Positions 7,886 to 16,320 of a DNA stretch of 43,825 nucleotides are shown here, one piece after another. This DNA is from a virus. Where the stretch lies: positions 1 through 43,825 of the IMG/VR virus record IMGVR_UViG_3300021963_000233; one strand, written 5' to 3'. A model generated the notes under the pieces. The model was not told where the DNA came from. It ran no database searches and was given only the letters and a program-made list of their open reading frames with translations. Made by a program: the position numbers and the translations under genes. How positions within the stretch are numbered: the stretch's first letter is position 1; each line of letters opens with the position of its first letter.

Positions 7886-9574
7886 ATGGCTACTGTAAAT
7901 AAAGACTTTGTTGTTAAGAATGGTGTGGTGGCTGGCGCTAATGTCCAAGGCGTCCAGATTGTATCCACTACATCTTCACTTCCACCGTTTACTGTTACAT
8001 CTTCTGCAAACGTTGGCAACCTTTCTGCCGATCTTTTAGACGGTAAGCATGGTTCTTACTACCTAGATTTTAATAATGTTACTAATGTCCCTGATCCAGT
8101 AATTGGGGTTGAATTAACTGGAGACATTACTGGTGCTGCTAGCGCCACACTTACAAATCTTGGTAATGGTCAAATTTCTATTGCTACTACAATTGCAGGA
8201 AATTCTATTGCACTAGGAACAGATACAACAGGCAACTATATTGCTGGAATATCTGCAGGAACAGGTGTTTCTGTATCTTCTTCAGCAGGAGAAGGTGCTG
8301 TATCAGCAATATCAATTGGTCAGGACGTAGCCACTTCAGCAAATGTATCCTTCAATACCATTACTTCAACTGCTCTTACAGGCGCACCATTAGTAGTTTC
8401 ATCATCCGTACAGGTTAATAACCTTAACTCACAATATCTAGGTGGGTACTCAGCATCTGAACTTCTTGGAATGTCTGGAGTTCAATCTGTTAGTGGAACG
8501 GCTAATGAAATTACTGTATCAGCCTCAACTGGAAATATTCAGATAGGTCTTCCAGATAATGTAACTATTGCTGGGTCACTAACTGTTGGTGAAAATCTTA
8601 TTATTTCAGGATCTACAGTAGTTATTAATTCAACAGTTGTTACTATCGATGATCCAATCTTTACTCTTGGTGGAGATACCGCCCCAACTGTAGATGACAA
8701 TAAAGATCGCGGCATCGAATTTAGATACCATAATGGAACTTCTGCAAAAGTTGGATTCTTTGGTTTTGACGATTCTACTGGCAAGTTTACCTTTATTCCA
8801 GATGCTACAAATACATCTGAAGTTTTTAGTGGAACAAAGGGAGAACTAGATGCTAATGTAGATTGGTCAAATATTCTTAATAAGCCAGACCCAACAATAA
8901 CTCTAGGTGGGGACCTTTCGGGTAATGTAACGTTAACAGATCTAGCCTCTGGTACGTTGACTGCAACTGTAGAAAAAGATTTTAATCTTGTTTTTACAGG
9001 CGATGTTACTGGTACAGGTACTGTATCCAATCTTGATAGTGCAAGTATTGCTCTTACTATTGCTGCAAATTCTATTGCCCTTGGAACAGATACCACAGGT
9101 AACTATGTTGATGGCATATATGGCACGCCAAGCCAAATTTTGGTCGCAGGATCTGGTGTAGAAAGTGCATCTGTTGTACTTAGCCTTCCACAAAATATTG
9201 CTACTACATCAACTCCTACATTTGCTGGTGTAGACCTACCAGAAGGCAGAATTACTTCTTCTTCCGCCACAATAACAGCAAATAATACCCCAACAACAAT
9301 TGATACTTTTGCTGTCTCTTCATTCACCACCGCTGAATATACGATAAGAGCAAAGCAGAGTACAAAAATGACAGTAGAAAAGATTCTTGTTATGTGGGAT
9401 GGAACAGATGTTTCACTATCAGAATACTCAATAATGGATGCTGCAACAGGTGCTGCCAATCTAACATTTAGCGCTACCGAATCTGGCGGAACAGTATCAT
9501 TAACGGGTTCATCTCCAGATGCTGCATCTACAAATATTATAATTAAGGCAGTCCGTACTGCAATAGATGCATAA
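7886..9574 (+). CDS. Tail fibre protein with repeated shaft motifs
   Basis: A 562-residue fibre protein. The N-terminus KDFVVKNGVVAG matches the start of the next gene (KDFKVKNGLIVG), suggesting a shared attachment segment. LSADLLDGKHGSYYLDFNNVTN is the LLDG-x-H-[GA]-S motif widespread in phage tail fibres. Two internal repeats each carry ANSIALGTDTTGNY (about residues 103-118 and 392-407) after a GDITG/GDVTG strand pair. The C-terminal 92 residues are shared with the upstream 158-residue protein. The codon pattern and low aromatic, high Ser/Thr/Ala content fit a fibrous trimer. Host recognition is inferred from family and position. Confidence 0.75.
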   Translation: MATVNKDFVVKNGVVAGANVQGVQIVSTTSSLPPFTVTSSANVGNLSADLLDGKHGSYYLDFNNVTNVPDPVIGVELTGDITGAASATLTNLGNGQISIATTIAGNSIALGTDTTGNYIAGISAGTGVSVSSSAGEGAVSAISIGQDVATSANVSFNTITSTALTGAPLVVSSSVQVNNLNSQYLGGYSASELLGMSGVQSVSGTANEITVSASTGNIQIGLPDNVTIAGSLTVGENLIISGSTVVINSTVVTIDDPIFTLGGDTAPTVDDNKDRGIEFRYHNGTSAKVGFFGFDDSTGKFTFIPDATNTSEVFSGTKGELDANVDWSNILNKPDPTITLGGDLSGNVTLTDLASGTLTATVEKDFNLVFTGDVTGTGTVSNLDSASIALTIAANSIALGTDTTGNYVDGIYGTPSQILVAGSGVESASVVLSLPQNIATTSTPTFAGVDLPEGRITSSSATITANNTPTTIDTFAVSSFTTAEYTIRAKQSTKMTVEKILVMWDGTDVSLSEYSIMDAATGAANLTFSATESGGTVSLTGSSPDAASTNIIIKAVRTAIDA

Positions 9575-9599
9575 TAATAAAACGAGGGGATAGGGAACC

Positions 9600-10994
9600 T
9601 TGTCCAGTATTGATAAAGACTTTAAAGTTAAGAACGGCCTTATTGTAGGCGATTCTACTAACCTTGTTAACTATTCCTCTTCATCACCATCAAATCCTTT
9701 TATTGGACAACTATGGATTTCTGCAAGTTCTTTATATGCATGGTCTTCCGATTCAACCTGGGTTTTAATTGGTGATGGAAATAGTGGTGGCGGAGGCGGT
9801 TCAGCATCTGGAACCCCATTAAATATACCTAATACATTAGTTTCTAGAAGTGCTTCTGGAACATTTTCTGTGGGAGCGCTAGACATTGATATTACTGCTT
9901 CACCAGGGCTGGCAGTAGGAAGATTCCAATGGAATCAAAGTTTTGGAACTCCAGAAGTTGGCCTTATTGGTGGAAATGTTGCCGCTCATATCGGACAGCA
10001 TGTTCATGCATATGTAACAAATGCTGAAGGTTCCCCCCTTGTTAAAGGTGATGTTGTTTATTTATTTGGAGCGTCAGGAGATAGAGCATCTGTTAAAAAA
10101 GCAATCAACACAGGAGATCCCACATCTGCTAAAACTTTAGGAGTGGTGGCAGAGGCAATAGGAATAGGTAGTCAAGGTTTTATTACCGAATTTGGCGTTG
10201 TAGATGGACTTAATTTAAGTGCATATTCACCTGGAGATACTTTATGGTTATCTGCTTCTGCTGGTAAATTTACTAATATTAAGCCTTCTGCTCCAAATCA
10301 TACAGTTTTTATTGGTGTTGTGCAAAGAGCAAATGCTGGAAATGGTTTACTTTTTGTAAACGTGCAAAATGGATATGAGTTAGGTGAAATACATGACGTT
10401 TTAATAAATAGTGTTACAAACAATGACATTATTTCATACAATGCGTCATCTAGTGTATGGTTTAATCAAAATCTTGCAACTGCTATACAAGAAGTTGACG
10501 GAGCGGGATCAGGAATAGATGCCGACCTACTTGACGGTCAACATGCATCAGACTTCCTGCCAGTATCTGCATCCTCTAGTTTCCTGACGGCTGGAACGGC
10601 ATCAGCGATATATCTTAGACAAGATACAGCAAGCGTTGTATATGTAATAAAAAATAGCACAGACAATGAATTAGTTCAATTAGATCGAACGCAATTCGAC
10701 GGAATATCAACTAGATTTATTCCTACATATAATGGAGCATCAGTAACAATTACTTCTCCACTAAGACTTTTTATGTCTATAAATGGTATAATGCAAAGTA
10801 TAAGAGATGTAGATAATGTTTGGCTATGTGAGGTCCAAGATCCAGGATTCATCATTGATAGTCAAGGCTATGTGTCTTTTACAGAAGCACCACAACCTGG
10901 ATCAGTTTTCGACGGTAGATTGATGCCAGCCACAAATATAAAGCAAAGAAGTGCCTATCCGTTTAAGGCATTAAATATTTTACTAGGAGTTTAA
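9600..10994 (+). CDS. Tail fibre protein (LDGQH motif, Gly-rich hinge)
   Basis: A 464-residue fibre protein. TTG is the chosen start because it follows GAGGGG and restores the SSIDKDFKVKNGLIVG N-terminus shared with the upstream fibre. Residues 20-60 contain a SSSPSNPFIGQLWISASSLYAWSSDSTWVLI-type segment, a well-known fibre motif, followed by a GGGGG hinge. The middle (about 115-260, HIGQHVHAYVTNAEGSPLVKGDVVYLFG) resembles a beta-rich head or chaperone-like domain. LLDGQHASDFLPVSASS at about residue 310 is the fibre LDG motif. The C-terminal 100 residues are a small globular domain (GIMQSIRDVDNVWLCEVQDPGFIIDSQGYVSF). Probably a virion surface protein. Confidence 0.7.
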   Translation: MSSIDKDFKVKNGLIVGDSTNLVNYSSSSPSNPFIGQLWISASSLYAWSSDSTWVLIGDGNSGGGGGSASGTPLNIPNTLVSRSASGTFSVGALDIDITASPGLAVGRFQWNQSFGTPEVGLIGGNVAAHIGQHVHAYVTNAEGSPLVKGDVVYLFGASGDRASVKKAINTGDPTSAKTLGVVAEAIGIGSQGFITEFGVVDGLNLSAYSPGDTLWLSASAGKFTNIKPSAPNHTVFIGVVQRANAGNGLLFVNVQNGYELGEIHDVLINSVTNNDIISYNASSSVWFNQNLATAIQEVDGAGSGIDADLLDGQHASDFLPVSASSSFLTAGTASAIYLRQDTASVVYVIKNSTDNELVQLDRTQFDGISTRFIPTYNGASVTITSPLRLFMSINGIMQSIRDVDNVWLCEVQDPGFIIDSQGYVSFTEAPQPGSVFDGRLMPATNIKQRSAYPFKALNILLGV

Positions 10995-10998
10995 AGAT

Positions 10999-13900
10999 AT
11001 GGCGAGAAAAATATTGCAAGAGACTGGGTATGTATTCACCCCGTCCACAAATACAATTGTAATCCCTAGGTATATTCCTAGAGAAAAACTTGTATTAATT
11101 ACAAACGTAACAACCAATCAGGTAATCTATAATTTCTCCGACCAATCTTTAAGATCAACTAGTTATAACGCTATCGTTTCTGGTGCTACTGGGACAACAA
11201 CTATTGTTCTCAACTTTAATACTTCTGGAATGTCTTCTACAGATAAACTTCAAATTACTATTGACGAGTTTTCTGAGTCATTTAAGCCAGACGAGACATA
11301 TTTAGATCCAGTTAATAAACTGAGAGTATCTACTCCTCAGGCACTTATTGATACTGACTTTGAGTATGGCACACAGGTAACTAAGTGGGAAAACATTCTA
11401 CTGATGAACAATAGACCATTTGCTTACCCCTCAACTATTCCTCTAACTGCATCTGCAATTAGCCTTGGAGCCAACTCCAGGATTGTTACGGTGGCAACAA
11501 CTAATCCTCCTGCAGTTGGAACTCCAATATTTATTTTAGACTCCGCTCTACCAATTGCAAACGGTAACTTTGTAGTAGAATCTGTTTCGGCTGGGGTTTC
11601 ATTTACTTATACTGCAAAAGCAGTAAACACTACAACACTTACCAATCTTTTAGAGCCTACTAGAACAATTATTTATCCTGGAACTTTATATACTGGTGCA
11701 GCAATTGGAGCGGCACCAACGATTTCAGTATCTGGATCAGATTTAAGAGTAACTGTTACAACAACTGTTCCCCATGGACTATCTATAGGTAATGAGATTG
11801 CTGTTGCTGGTATTACTGGCACCAACCCACCAAATGGTAATTATGTTGTTGCTGGTGTTAACTCACCTACACAGTTTGTCTACTATGCACACCCATCTAC
11901 TGGCACTCCAGCCTCTTTGACGGCTACTTCTTCAAGAGTCTATTGCAGGCCACAAGGACAGATTTTGCACAGACCATTCGACGGCGGCGTTCTATTCTCT
12001 GCAAACTCTTCATCAAATAATACATCTACTGCAAGACAAACTAGAAGATACTTTAGGTATCAGTCAGGTAAAGGTTTGCAGGTATCATCAGGCACTATTT
12101 TAAAACCCTACTCTGGAATTGAGTCGCTAGTTTCTAGTGGAACCACGGTTACGGTACAAACAAGAGAGCCGCATAATATAGCGCCTGGTACAACTATTAT
12201 TGTTTCAGGTGCAAATGAGACTGCATATAATGGTACATTTACGGTAGAAACTACTGTAAGCCCAACTAAATTCACATATACTGCAGCATCAACTCCAGCA
12301 TCTTCAATGGCATCAGGAATTGTTTCTGTATCTGTTCTTACTTGGTCTGGTGCATCAAATAGATTAGGCCAGTACGACTCTCAGAATGGTTTATTCTGGG
12401 ATTTTGATGGCACAACTCTTTGGGCGGTAAGACGTTCATCTAATCTACAAATTTCTGGTAGATCAACAGTAACTACCAACTCAAATACTGTAACTCAAAC
12501 TAACGCAGAATATCCAACAGCCTATTCAAAGCAATTAATTCCTGGAGACTCTGTAGTTATTAGAGGTCAAACATATTTAATTTTGTCAATTGAGTCAGAT
12601 ACCTCAATGACTATTTATCCAGAGTATCGTGGGACTAATACATCATTAGCAACTATTACAAAAGTAACTGAAACAAAAATTCCACAGTCACAATTTAATA
12701 TAGATAGATTAGATGGAACTGGTCCTTCTGGATACAATATCGATCTATCTAAGATGCAGATGTTTTACATTGACTATTCTTGGTATGGTGCAGGATTCAT
12801 TAGGTGGGGCGTAAGAGGTCCAAATGGCGATGTAATTTATTGCCACAAGTTGGCTAATAATAATCTCAATACTGAAGCATATATGCGCTCAGGTAACTTG
12901 CCAGCAAGATATGAGACAATAAACCTTCCACCTTACACTATAACTGCATCTGCCATATCTACAACAGACTCAATTTTGTATACTATCGGTAATACGGGAT
13001 TCCCAACATCTGGAACTCTAATGATTAGAGATGGGGCTAAAACTGAATATGTTAACTATACTGGTAGAACAGCAAGTGCATTTACAGGATTAACCCGTGG
13101 TCAAGTTGGAACTGCCGTGGCTGGTATTTCTACTACTTGGACGGCAAACTCTGCAAGTGGTGTTGTATCAAGTGCAACTGGACTTCAAGTTGGACAAAGA
13201 GTATTTAGCACAACAAATCCATCACCAATTCAAGAGGGTGCATATATTACTAGTATTAGTGGGACTACTGTAACTCTGAGTGAGGCTCCAACTGCTGGAA
13301 GTCCGAATATGATTTTTGCTCCAATGGGTACAGCATCTGCAATGGCATTCAATTATTCTGGTACTAATCCAGTATTAGTTCAGTTTGCATATCCAAACTT
13401 TGCACCATCTATTTCACATTGGGGAACCTCTGTGATGATGGACGGTAGATTTGATGATGATAAATCTCTTATCTTTACCTATGGACAAGAAAGATTCTCT
13501 GTCCTAAATGCAAGTGCATCAAAAGCATTGTTCTCTATTAGAATTGCTCCATCTGTAGATAATGGTATCGCTGGAGCATTCGGCGCAAGAGAAATTATTA
13601 ATAGAATGCAACTTAAACTAACTGCTCTAGATATTAGTACCAGCACTTCAAATGCAAACATGTTGATTAGAGCGTTCCTTAATACAACTCCAACATCATC
13701 TGTAGTTTGGACTAATGCTGTTAATAACTCTGCAAGCATTCAGAATTCTTCACTAGCCCAGATTGCTGACTTTGGAACTGGTCCAGTAACTGTTAATGGT
13801 GGAGAAATTACAGGCGGCTTCTTCGTCAATACAGTAGGCAGCGTTGATTTGAGTAACCTAAGAGATCTTGGTAACTCTATCCTAGGCGGTGGAACAGCAT

Positions 13901-14022
13901 CTGCTGGATCTGGCATCTATCCTGACGGCCCAGATACACTTACTATTGTTGTAACTAATTTGAACCCTTCCGCTTCAGTTAACGTTTTGGGAAGACTTTC
14001 TTGGACGGAAGCCCAGGCGTAG
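10999..14022 (+). CDS. Large tail/baseplate surface protein (VrlC-like repeats)
   Basis: A 1,007-residue protein. The N-terminus (KILQETGYVFTPSTNTIVIP) leads into about 120 residues of beta structure, then LDPVNKLRVSTPQALIDTDFEYG. A repeat unit occurs at least twice: TVPHGLSIGNEIAVAGI ... GNYVVAGVNSPTQFVYYA and REPHNIAPGTTIIVSGA ... GTFTVETTVSPTKFTYTA, with a degenerate earlier copy. Such P-H-[GN]-[LI] repeats occur in large T4-like cyanophage virion proteins annotated VrlC or tail protein; the comparison is from memory. The region IDYSWYGAGFIRWGVRGPNGDVIYCHK is highly distinctive for that family. The C-terminus is a structural sandwich. AGGAG lies 9 nt before the ATG. Function beyond virion structure is unknown. 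Confidence 0.65.
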   Translation: MARKILQETGYVFTPSTNTIVIPRYIPREKLVLITNVTTNQVIYNFSDQSLRSTSYNAIVSGATGTTTIVLNFNTSGMSSTDKLQITIDEFSESFKPDETYLDPVNKLRVSTPQALIDTDFEYGTQVTKWENILLMNNRPFAYPSTIPLTASAISLGANSRIVTVATTNPPAVGTPIFILDSALPIANGNFVVESVSAGVSFTYTAKAVNTTTLTNLLEPTRTIIYPGTLYTGAAIGAAPTISVSGSDLRVTVTTTVPHGLSIGNEIAVAGITGTNPPNGNYVVAGVNSPTQFVYYAHPSTGTPASLTATSSRVYCRPQGQILHRPFDGGVLFSANSSSNNTSTARQTRRYFRYQSGKGLQVSSGTILKPYSGIESLVSSGTTVTVQTREPHNIAPGTTIIVSGANETAYNGTFTVETTVSPTKFTYTAASTPASSMASGIVSVSVLTWSGASNRLGQYDSQNGLFWDFDGTTLWAVRRSSNLQISGRSTVTTNSNTVTQTNAEYPTAYSKQLIPGDSVVIRGQTYLILSIESDTSMTIYPEYRGTNTSLATITKVTETKIPQSQFNIDRLDGTGPSGYNIDLSKMQMFYIDYSWYGAGFIRWGVRGPNGDVIYCHKLANNNLNTEAYMRSGNLPARYETINLPPYTITASAISTTDSILYTIGNTGFPTSGTLMIRDGAKTEYVNYTGRTASAFTGLTRGQVGTAVAGISTTWTANSASGVVSSATGLQVGQRVFSTTNPSPIQEGAYITSISGTTVTLSEAPTAGSPNMIFAPMGTASAMAFNYSGTNPVLVQFAYPNFAPSISHWGTSVMMDGRFDDDKSLIFTYGQERFSVLNASASKALFSIRIAPSVDNGIAGAFGAREIINRMQLKLTALDISTSTSNANMLIRAFLNTTPTSSVVWTNAVNNSASIQNSSLAQIADFGTGPVTVNGGEITGGFFVNTVGSVDLSNLRDLGNSILGGGTASAGSGIYPDGPDTLTIVVTNLNPSASVNVLGRLSWTEAQA

Positions 14023-14036
14023 GGTAGGAGGCACTT

Positions 14037-14456
14037 ATGCCATTAAGTAGGGATCAATTTGATGCAAATTCTATATATAGAATTGTTAATCAAGCCTATA
14101 CAACATCAAATGGTGTAAAAACATCTATTCAAAGACAACTTGACACTACTACATCCAATGCTCAAACCGGAACATCATATACTTTAGTATTATCAGATGC
14201 TGGTAGAACAATAGAAATGAATAGTGCTTCTGCAAACACTATTACGGTTCCACTTAACTCATCTGTTGCATTCCCTACTGGTAGTAGAGTTGATATTATT
14301 CAAACTGGCTCTGGTCAGACTACCATTCAATCAGTACCTGGAGTAACACTAAATAGTTTTGACTCAACAACAAAATTGTCTGGTCAATGGGCGGCAGCAT
14401 CATTAATAAAAAGAGCAGAAAATACCTGGGTACTTATTGGTAATGTCACAACATGA
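14037..14456 (+). CDS. Short beta-helical tail fibre protein
   Basis: A 139-residue protein with LSRDQFDANSIYRIVNQAY at its start and then TGTSYTLVLSDAGRTIEMNSASANTITVP, FPTGSRVDIIQTGSGQTTIQ and WAAASLIKRAENTWVLIGNV. This pattern (T-x-Y-T-L-x2-D-x-G-[RK]-x-[IV] ... G-x2-[IV]-x2-x-Q-x-G-x-GQ) is widespread in phage fibre tips and head decoration proteins. AGGAGG lies 5 nt before the ATG, and the stop overlaps the next ATG (ATGA). Likely a virion protein. Confidence 0.65.
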   Translation: MPLSRDQFDANSIYRIVNQAYTTSNGVKTSIQRQLDTTTSNAQTGTSYTLVLSDAGRTIEMNSASANTITVPLNSSVAFPTGSRVDIIQTGSGQTTIQSVPGVTLNSFDSTTKLSGQWAAASLIKRAENTWVLIGNVTT

Positions 14457-15520
14457 ACATTATAACGGGAATAATTGCATCTTCTAGAAACGTTTTCGCA
14501 TCTATTATAGATTTATTTAATAGGGCAGATAATTCAACCAATTTAGGAACTCTATCTGGGCAAAAATGGAGAGTTTGGCGAGGAGTTTGGGGAATTGTAA
14601 GCAATAGGGCTTCTTCTTCCACCGCCGACTCATCTTATCCATTAGCCACTCTTACGTTTACAAGACAAGATGTTACTGTGGGAATAGGTGGTCCAAACCC
14701 AGGAACGGGGGCGGCATTCTGGGTAACAGATGCTAATAATTGGTATTCAACTGTATATGTGCAACAAGAAGTATGTCAAACTTGCACAAACTGCAATTCT
14801 TGGAATGCGTCTAATTGCAATTCACTTGGAGGAGGAAATTGTATTGGATGGACTTGTAATGGTGGCTGGAATGCGTCTACTTGCAATGCATTTAGTGGAG
14901 GAACTTGTCAAACTACAAGCGGCGGAAACTGTGCTACTGTTAATGGGTCAAATTGTAATGGTTTTAGCCCAGGACCCTGCGTTCAATGGAACAATACAGC
15001 ACCAAAAGGATTTTGCTCTGGAAGAGGGTTCCCAGTATGTAGTGGTGGATGGAATACCTCTAACTGTGCGTCTTGGAATGGAATTAACTGCATAGCCTGG
15101 AATGCAACAGTATGTAGTGGTAATTGGAATGCGTCTGTTTGCAATGCATCAAGTTGTACTGGTGGATTCAACCCAGTAGTTTGTGTAGGAACTTTTAACC
15201 CATCAAATTGTAACTCATTCTTTAGTTTTTCATGTAACTGTGTAACAGAAAATAGAATCAATATTGTTTCATCTATAACTTCAACCATTACCACGTTAGT
15301 TTCCACACTTTGGTCTGGAACAATTGGATCTTTTAAAGCAATTCTATCTGGAAATAGCGTAACTATACGGGCGTACACTTCTACAAACTATACATCGCAA
15401 ATAGGTTCAGATAGCGTACAAAATATATCTTCTCCGCAAAAATCAAAATTATTTGGTATAATTAAGGCTCCAAGTTCCTTTGGACAGGGGAATTCAATTG
15501 ATGAGTTTAGGGTTGAATAA
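14453..15520 (+). CDS. Concanavalin/LamG-like tail protein with a Cys-Trp-Asn repeat insertion
   Basis: A 355-residue protein. Its two ends form one recognisable lectin-like sandwich: LFNRADNSTNLGTLSG-x-KWRVWRGVWGI and FWVTDANNWYSTVYVQQ before the insertion, and IGSFKAILSGNSVTIRAYTS ... KLFGIIKAPSS ... IDEFRV after it. Between them, residues 108-263 carry 22 cysteines, mostly spaced by 7 or 8 residues, with an aromatic residue and asparagine midway (C-N-x-W-N-A-S-x-C). At least eight N-x-[ST] triplets lie in it. The insertion could be a disulfide-laddered or metal-binding surface loop used for receptor binding. No catalytic motif is seen. It is translationally coupled at both ends (ATGA and TAATG). 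Confidence 0.7.
   Translation: MNIITGIIASSRNVFASIIDLFNRADNSTNLGTLSGQKWRVWRGVWGIVSNRASSSTADSSYPLATLTFTRQDVTVGIGGPNPGTGAAFWVTDANNWYSTVYVQQEVCQTCTNCNSWNASNCNSLGGGNCIGWTCNGGWNASTCNAFSGGTCQTTSGGNCATVNGSNCNGFSPGPCVQWNNTAPKGFCSGRGFPVCSGGWNTSNCASWNGINCIAWNATVCSGNWNASVCNASSCTGGFNPVVCVGTFNPSNCNSFFSFSCNCVTENRINIVSSITSTITTLVSTLWSGTIGSFKAILSGNSVTIRAYTSTNYTSQIGSDSVQNISSPQKSKLFGIIKAPSSFGQGNSIDEFRVE
14774..15241 (+). repeat. Degenerate Cys/Trp/Asn repeat array inside the lectin-like gene
   Basis: This in-frame array encodes 22 cysteines over 156 residues. At DNA level the 12-mer TGGAATGCGTCT appears at 14801-14812, 14867-14878 and 15125-15136, each followed two bases later by TTGCAAT. The repeats are degenerate rather than exact, which suggests old duplications followed by divergence. 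Confidence 0.8.
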
Positions 15521-15855
15521 TGAAAAATAATAAAAATAAAAAAAGAGATACCTATAGATCTTATGTTTTTAAAAAAACATTTAATAAATTAAATTTATTT
15601 AAAAAAAATACTAAGGTCAAAAGTGATATAAATAATCTTCCTAGGTCTCCATACGGGGCGGCTCAGGATGCCCCCATGCACATAGCATTTATAGTAGATG
15701 GTATTGTAGAAGATATAATTCATTGCGATGAAAGATTTGGATATCTACTTATCAGTTCTCCAATAATAGTACAGTTAGATACATTTGATACTGCTAAAAT
15801 AAATGATTCATACAACGAGTCATCAAATACATTTACTAGACCGTTTGAGGTATAA
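15520..15855 (+). CDS. Small protein, Lys/Asn-rich N-terminus plus a conserved small domain
   Basis: A 111-residue protein of unknown function. Residues 1-45 are basic and Asn/Lys-rich. Residues 54-95 (HIAFIVDGIVEDIIHCDERFGYLLISSPIIVQL) align by eye with the gene at 16088: both have AF-I-[VI]-DG-x-V, a central DER and a [LI]-[IL]-SSP-x-I strand, so the two are paralogues. Short proteins with such an AFxxDGxVV start occur in T4-like phages without known function (from memory). The ATG overlaps the upstream stop. An internal ATG at 15676 would give just the conserved domain and cannot be excluded. Confidence 0.6.
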   Translation: MKNNKNKKRDTYRSYVFKKTFNKLNLFKKNTKVKSDINNLPRSPYGAAQDAPMHIAFIVDGIVEDIIHCDERFGYLLISSPIIVQLDTFDTAKINDSYNESSNTFTRPFEV

Positions 15856-15856
15856 T
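15851..15856 (+). promoter_or_regulatory. TATAAT box overlapping the stop of the preceding gene
   Basis: TATAAT at 15851-15856 ends 5 nt before the ATG at 15862. It may drive a leaderless or near-leaderless transcript of the zinc-ribbon gene. A GAGG at 15847-15850 could alternatively be a distant ribosome site, so this call is weaker than the similar boxes further right. Confidence 0.35.
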
Positions 15857-15861
15857 ATAAA

Positions 15862-16086
15862 ATGCATGAAGAAAGAAATGCAAGACCCTGGGACCTTTTT
15901 AATAAAAAAATAGGAAGAGTTTCTTATATAAAAGCAAAAGAAAGATATGATATATGTAAAGATTGCCCATTTTTTTTAAGTTTAACAAGACAATGTAAAA
16001 AGTGTGGTTGTTTTATGCCAGAAAAAGTAAAATTATCAAATGCATTCTGCCCAGAGCATAAATGGGAAAAGGAAAAAGGAGGTTGA
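15862..16086 (+). CDS. Small zinc-ribbon protein (DUF6171-like)
   Basis: A 74-residue protein with ARPWDLFNKKIGRVS at the start and then ERYDICKDCPFFLSLTRQCKKCGCFMPEKVKLSNAFCPEHKW. Six cysteines in the order C-x2-C, C-x2-C-x-C, C, plus a histidine, form a likely zinc ribbon. The same layout is common in small proteins of T4-like marine phages and is covered by a domain of unknown function. It lies directly before its neighbour with one base between, in the accessory cassette behind the fibre genes. Function is not known; an assembly or protein-binding role is only a guess. Confidence 0.75.
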   Translation: MHEERNARPWDLFNKKIGRVSYIKAKERYDICKDCPFFLSLTRQCKKCGCFMPEKVKLSNAFCPEHKWEKEKGG

Positions 16087-16087
16087 C

Positions 16088-16306
16088 ATGGAAGATAGAG
16101 CGCTCGCATTTATTATTGACGGAGAAGTTGTTTCCGTTATGAGGTTTGACGAAAGAACAGCATCAATTATTTTAAGCAGCCCAACTATTATTGACATTAG
16201 CCCAGTAGCCATCAATCAGGGATGGAATTACGATCCTGAAAAGGGCTTTTATACAACAATAGATGGTTCAGAAGTAATTGCAACTCCAGGCGATATTGAA
16301 ATCTAG
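16088..16306 (+). CDS. Small conserved protein, paralogue of the 111-residue protein at 15520
   Basis: A 72-residue protein. The start at 16088 is preferred over an upstream in-frame ATG because AAGGAGG stands 6 nt before it and because it begins exactly at the conserved domain (RALAFIIDGEVVSVMRFDERTASIILSSPTIIDI). This matches the C-terminal domain of the protein at 15520. The rest (GWNYDPEKGFYTTIDG) is not recognised. No catalytic residues are apparent; a small beta-sheet structural or regulatory protein is likely. Confidence 0.65.
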   Translation: MEDRALAFIIDGEVVSVMRFDERTASIILSSPTIIDISPVAINQGWNYDPEKGFYTTIDGSEVIATPGDIEI

Positions 16307-16320
16307 TAGAAAGAATTTAA

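Noticed and set aside
8539-9459. Overlapping minus-strand open frames inside the fibre gene
   Set aside because: They mirror a Thr/Ala/Val-rich coding strand, lack ribosome sites and have no recognisable domain, whereas the plus-strand fibre has clear motifs.
14453-15520. Diversity-generating retroelement acting on the Cys-rich lectin-like gene
   Set aside because: No reverse transcriptase gene and no template repeat copy were seen in the window; the array is internally repetitive instead.
16040-16087. Earlier ATG for the small protein at 16088
   Set aside because: It would overlap the zinc-ribbon gene by 47 bases, whereas AAGGAGG stands right before the ATG at 16088 and the conserved domain starts there.
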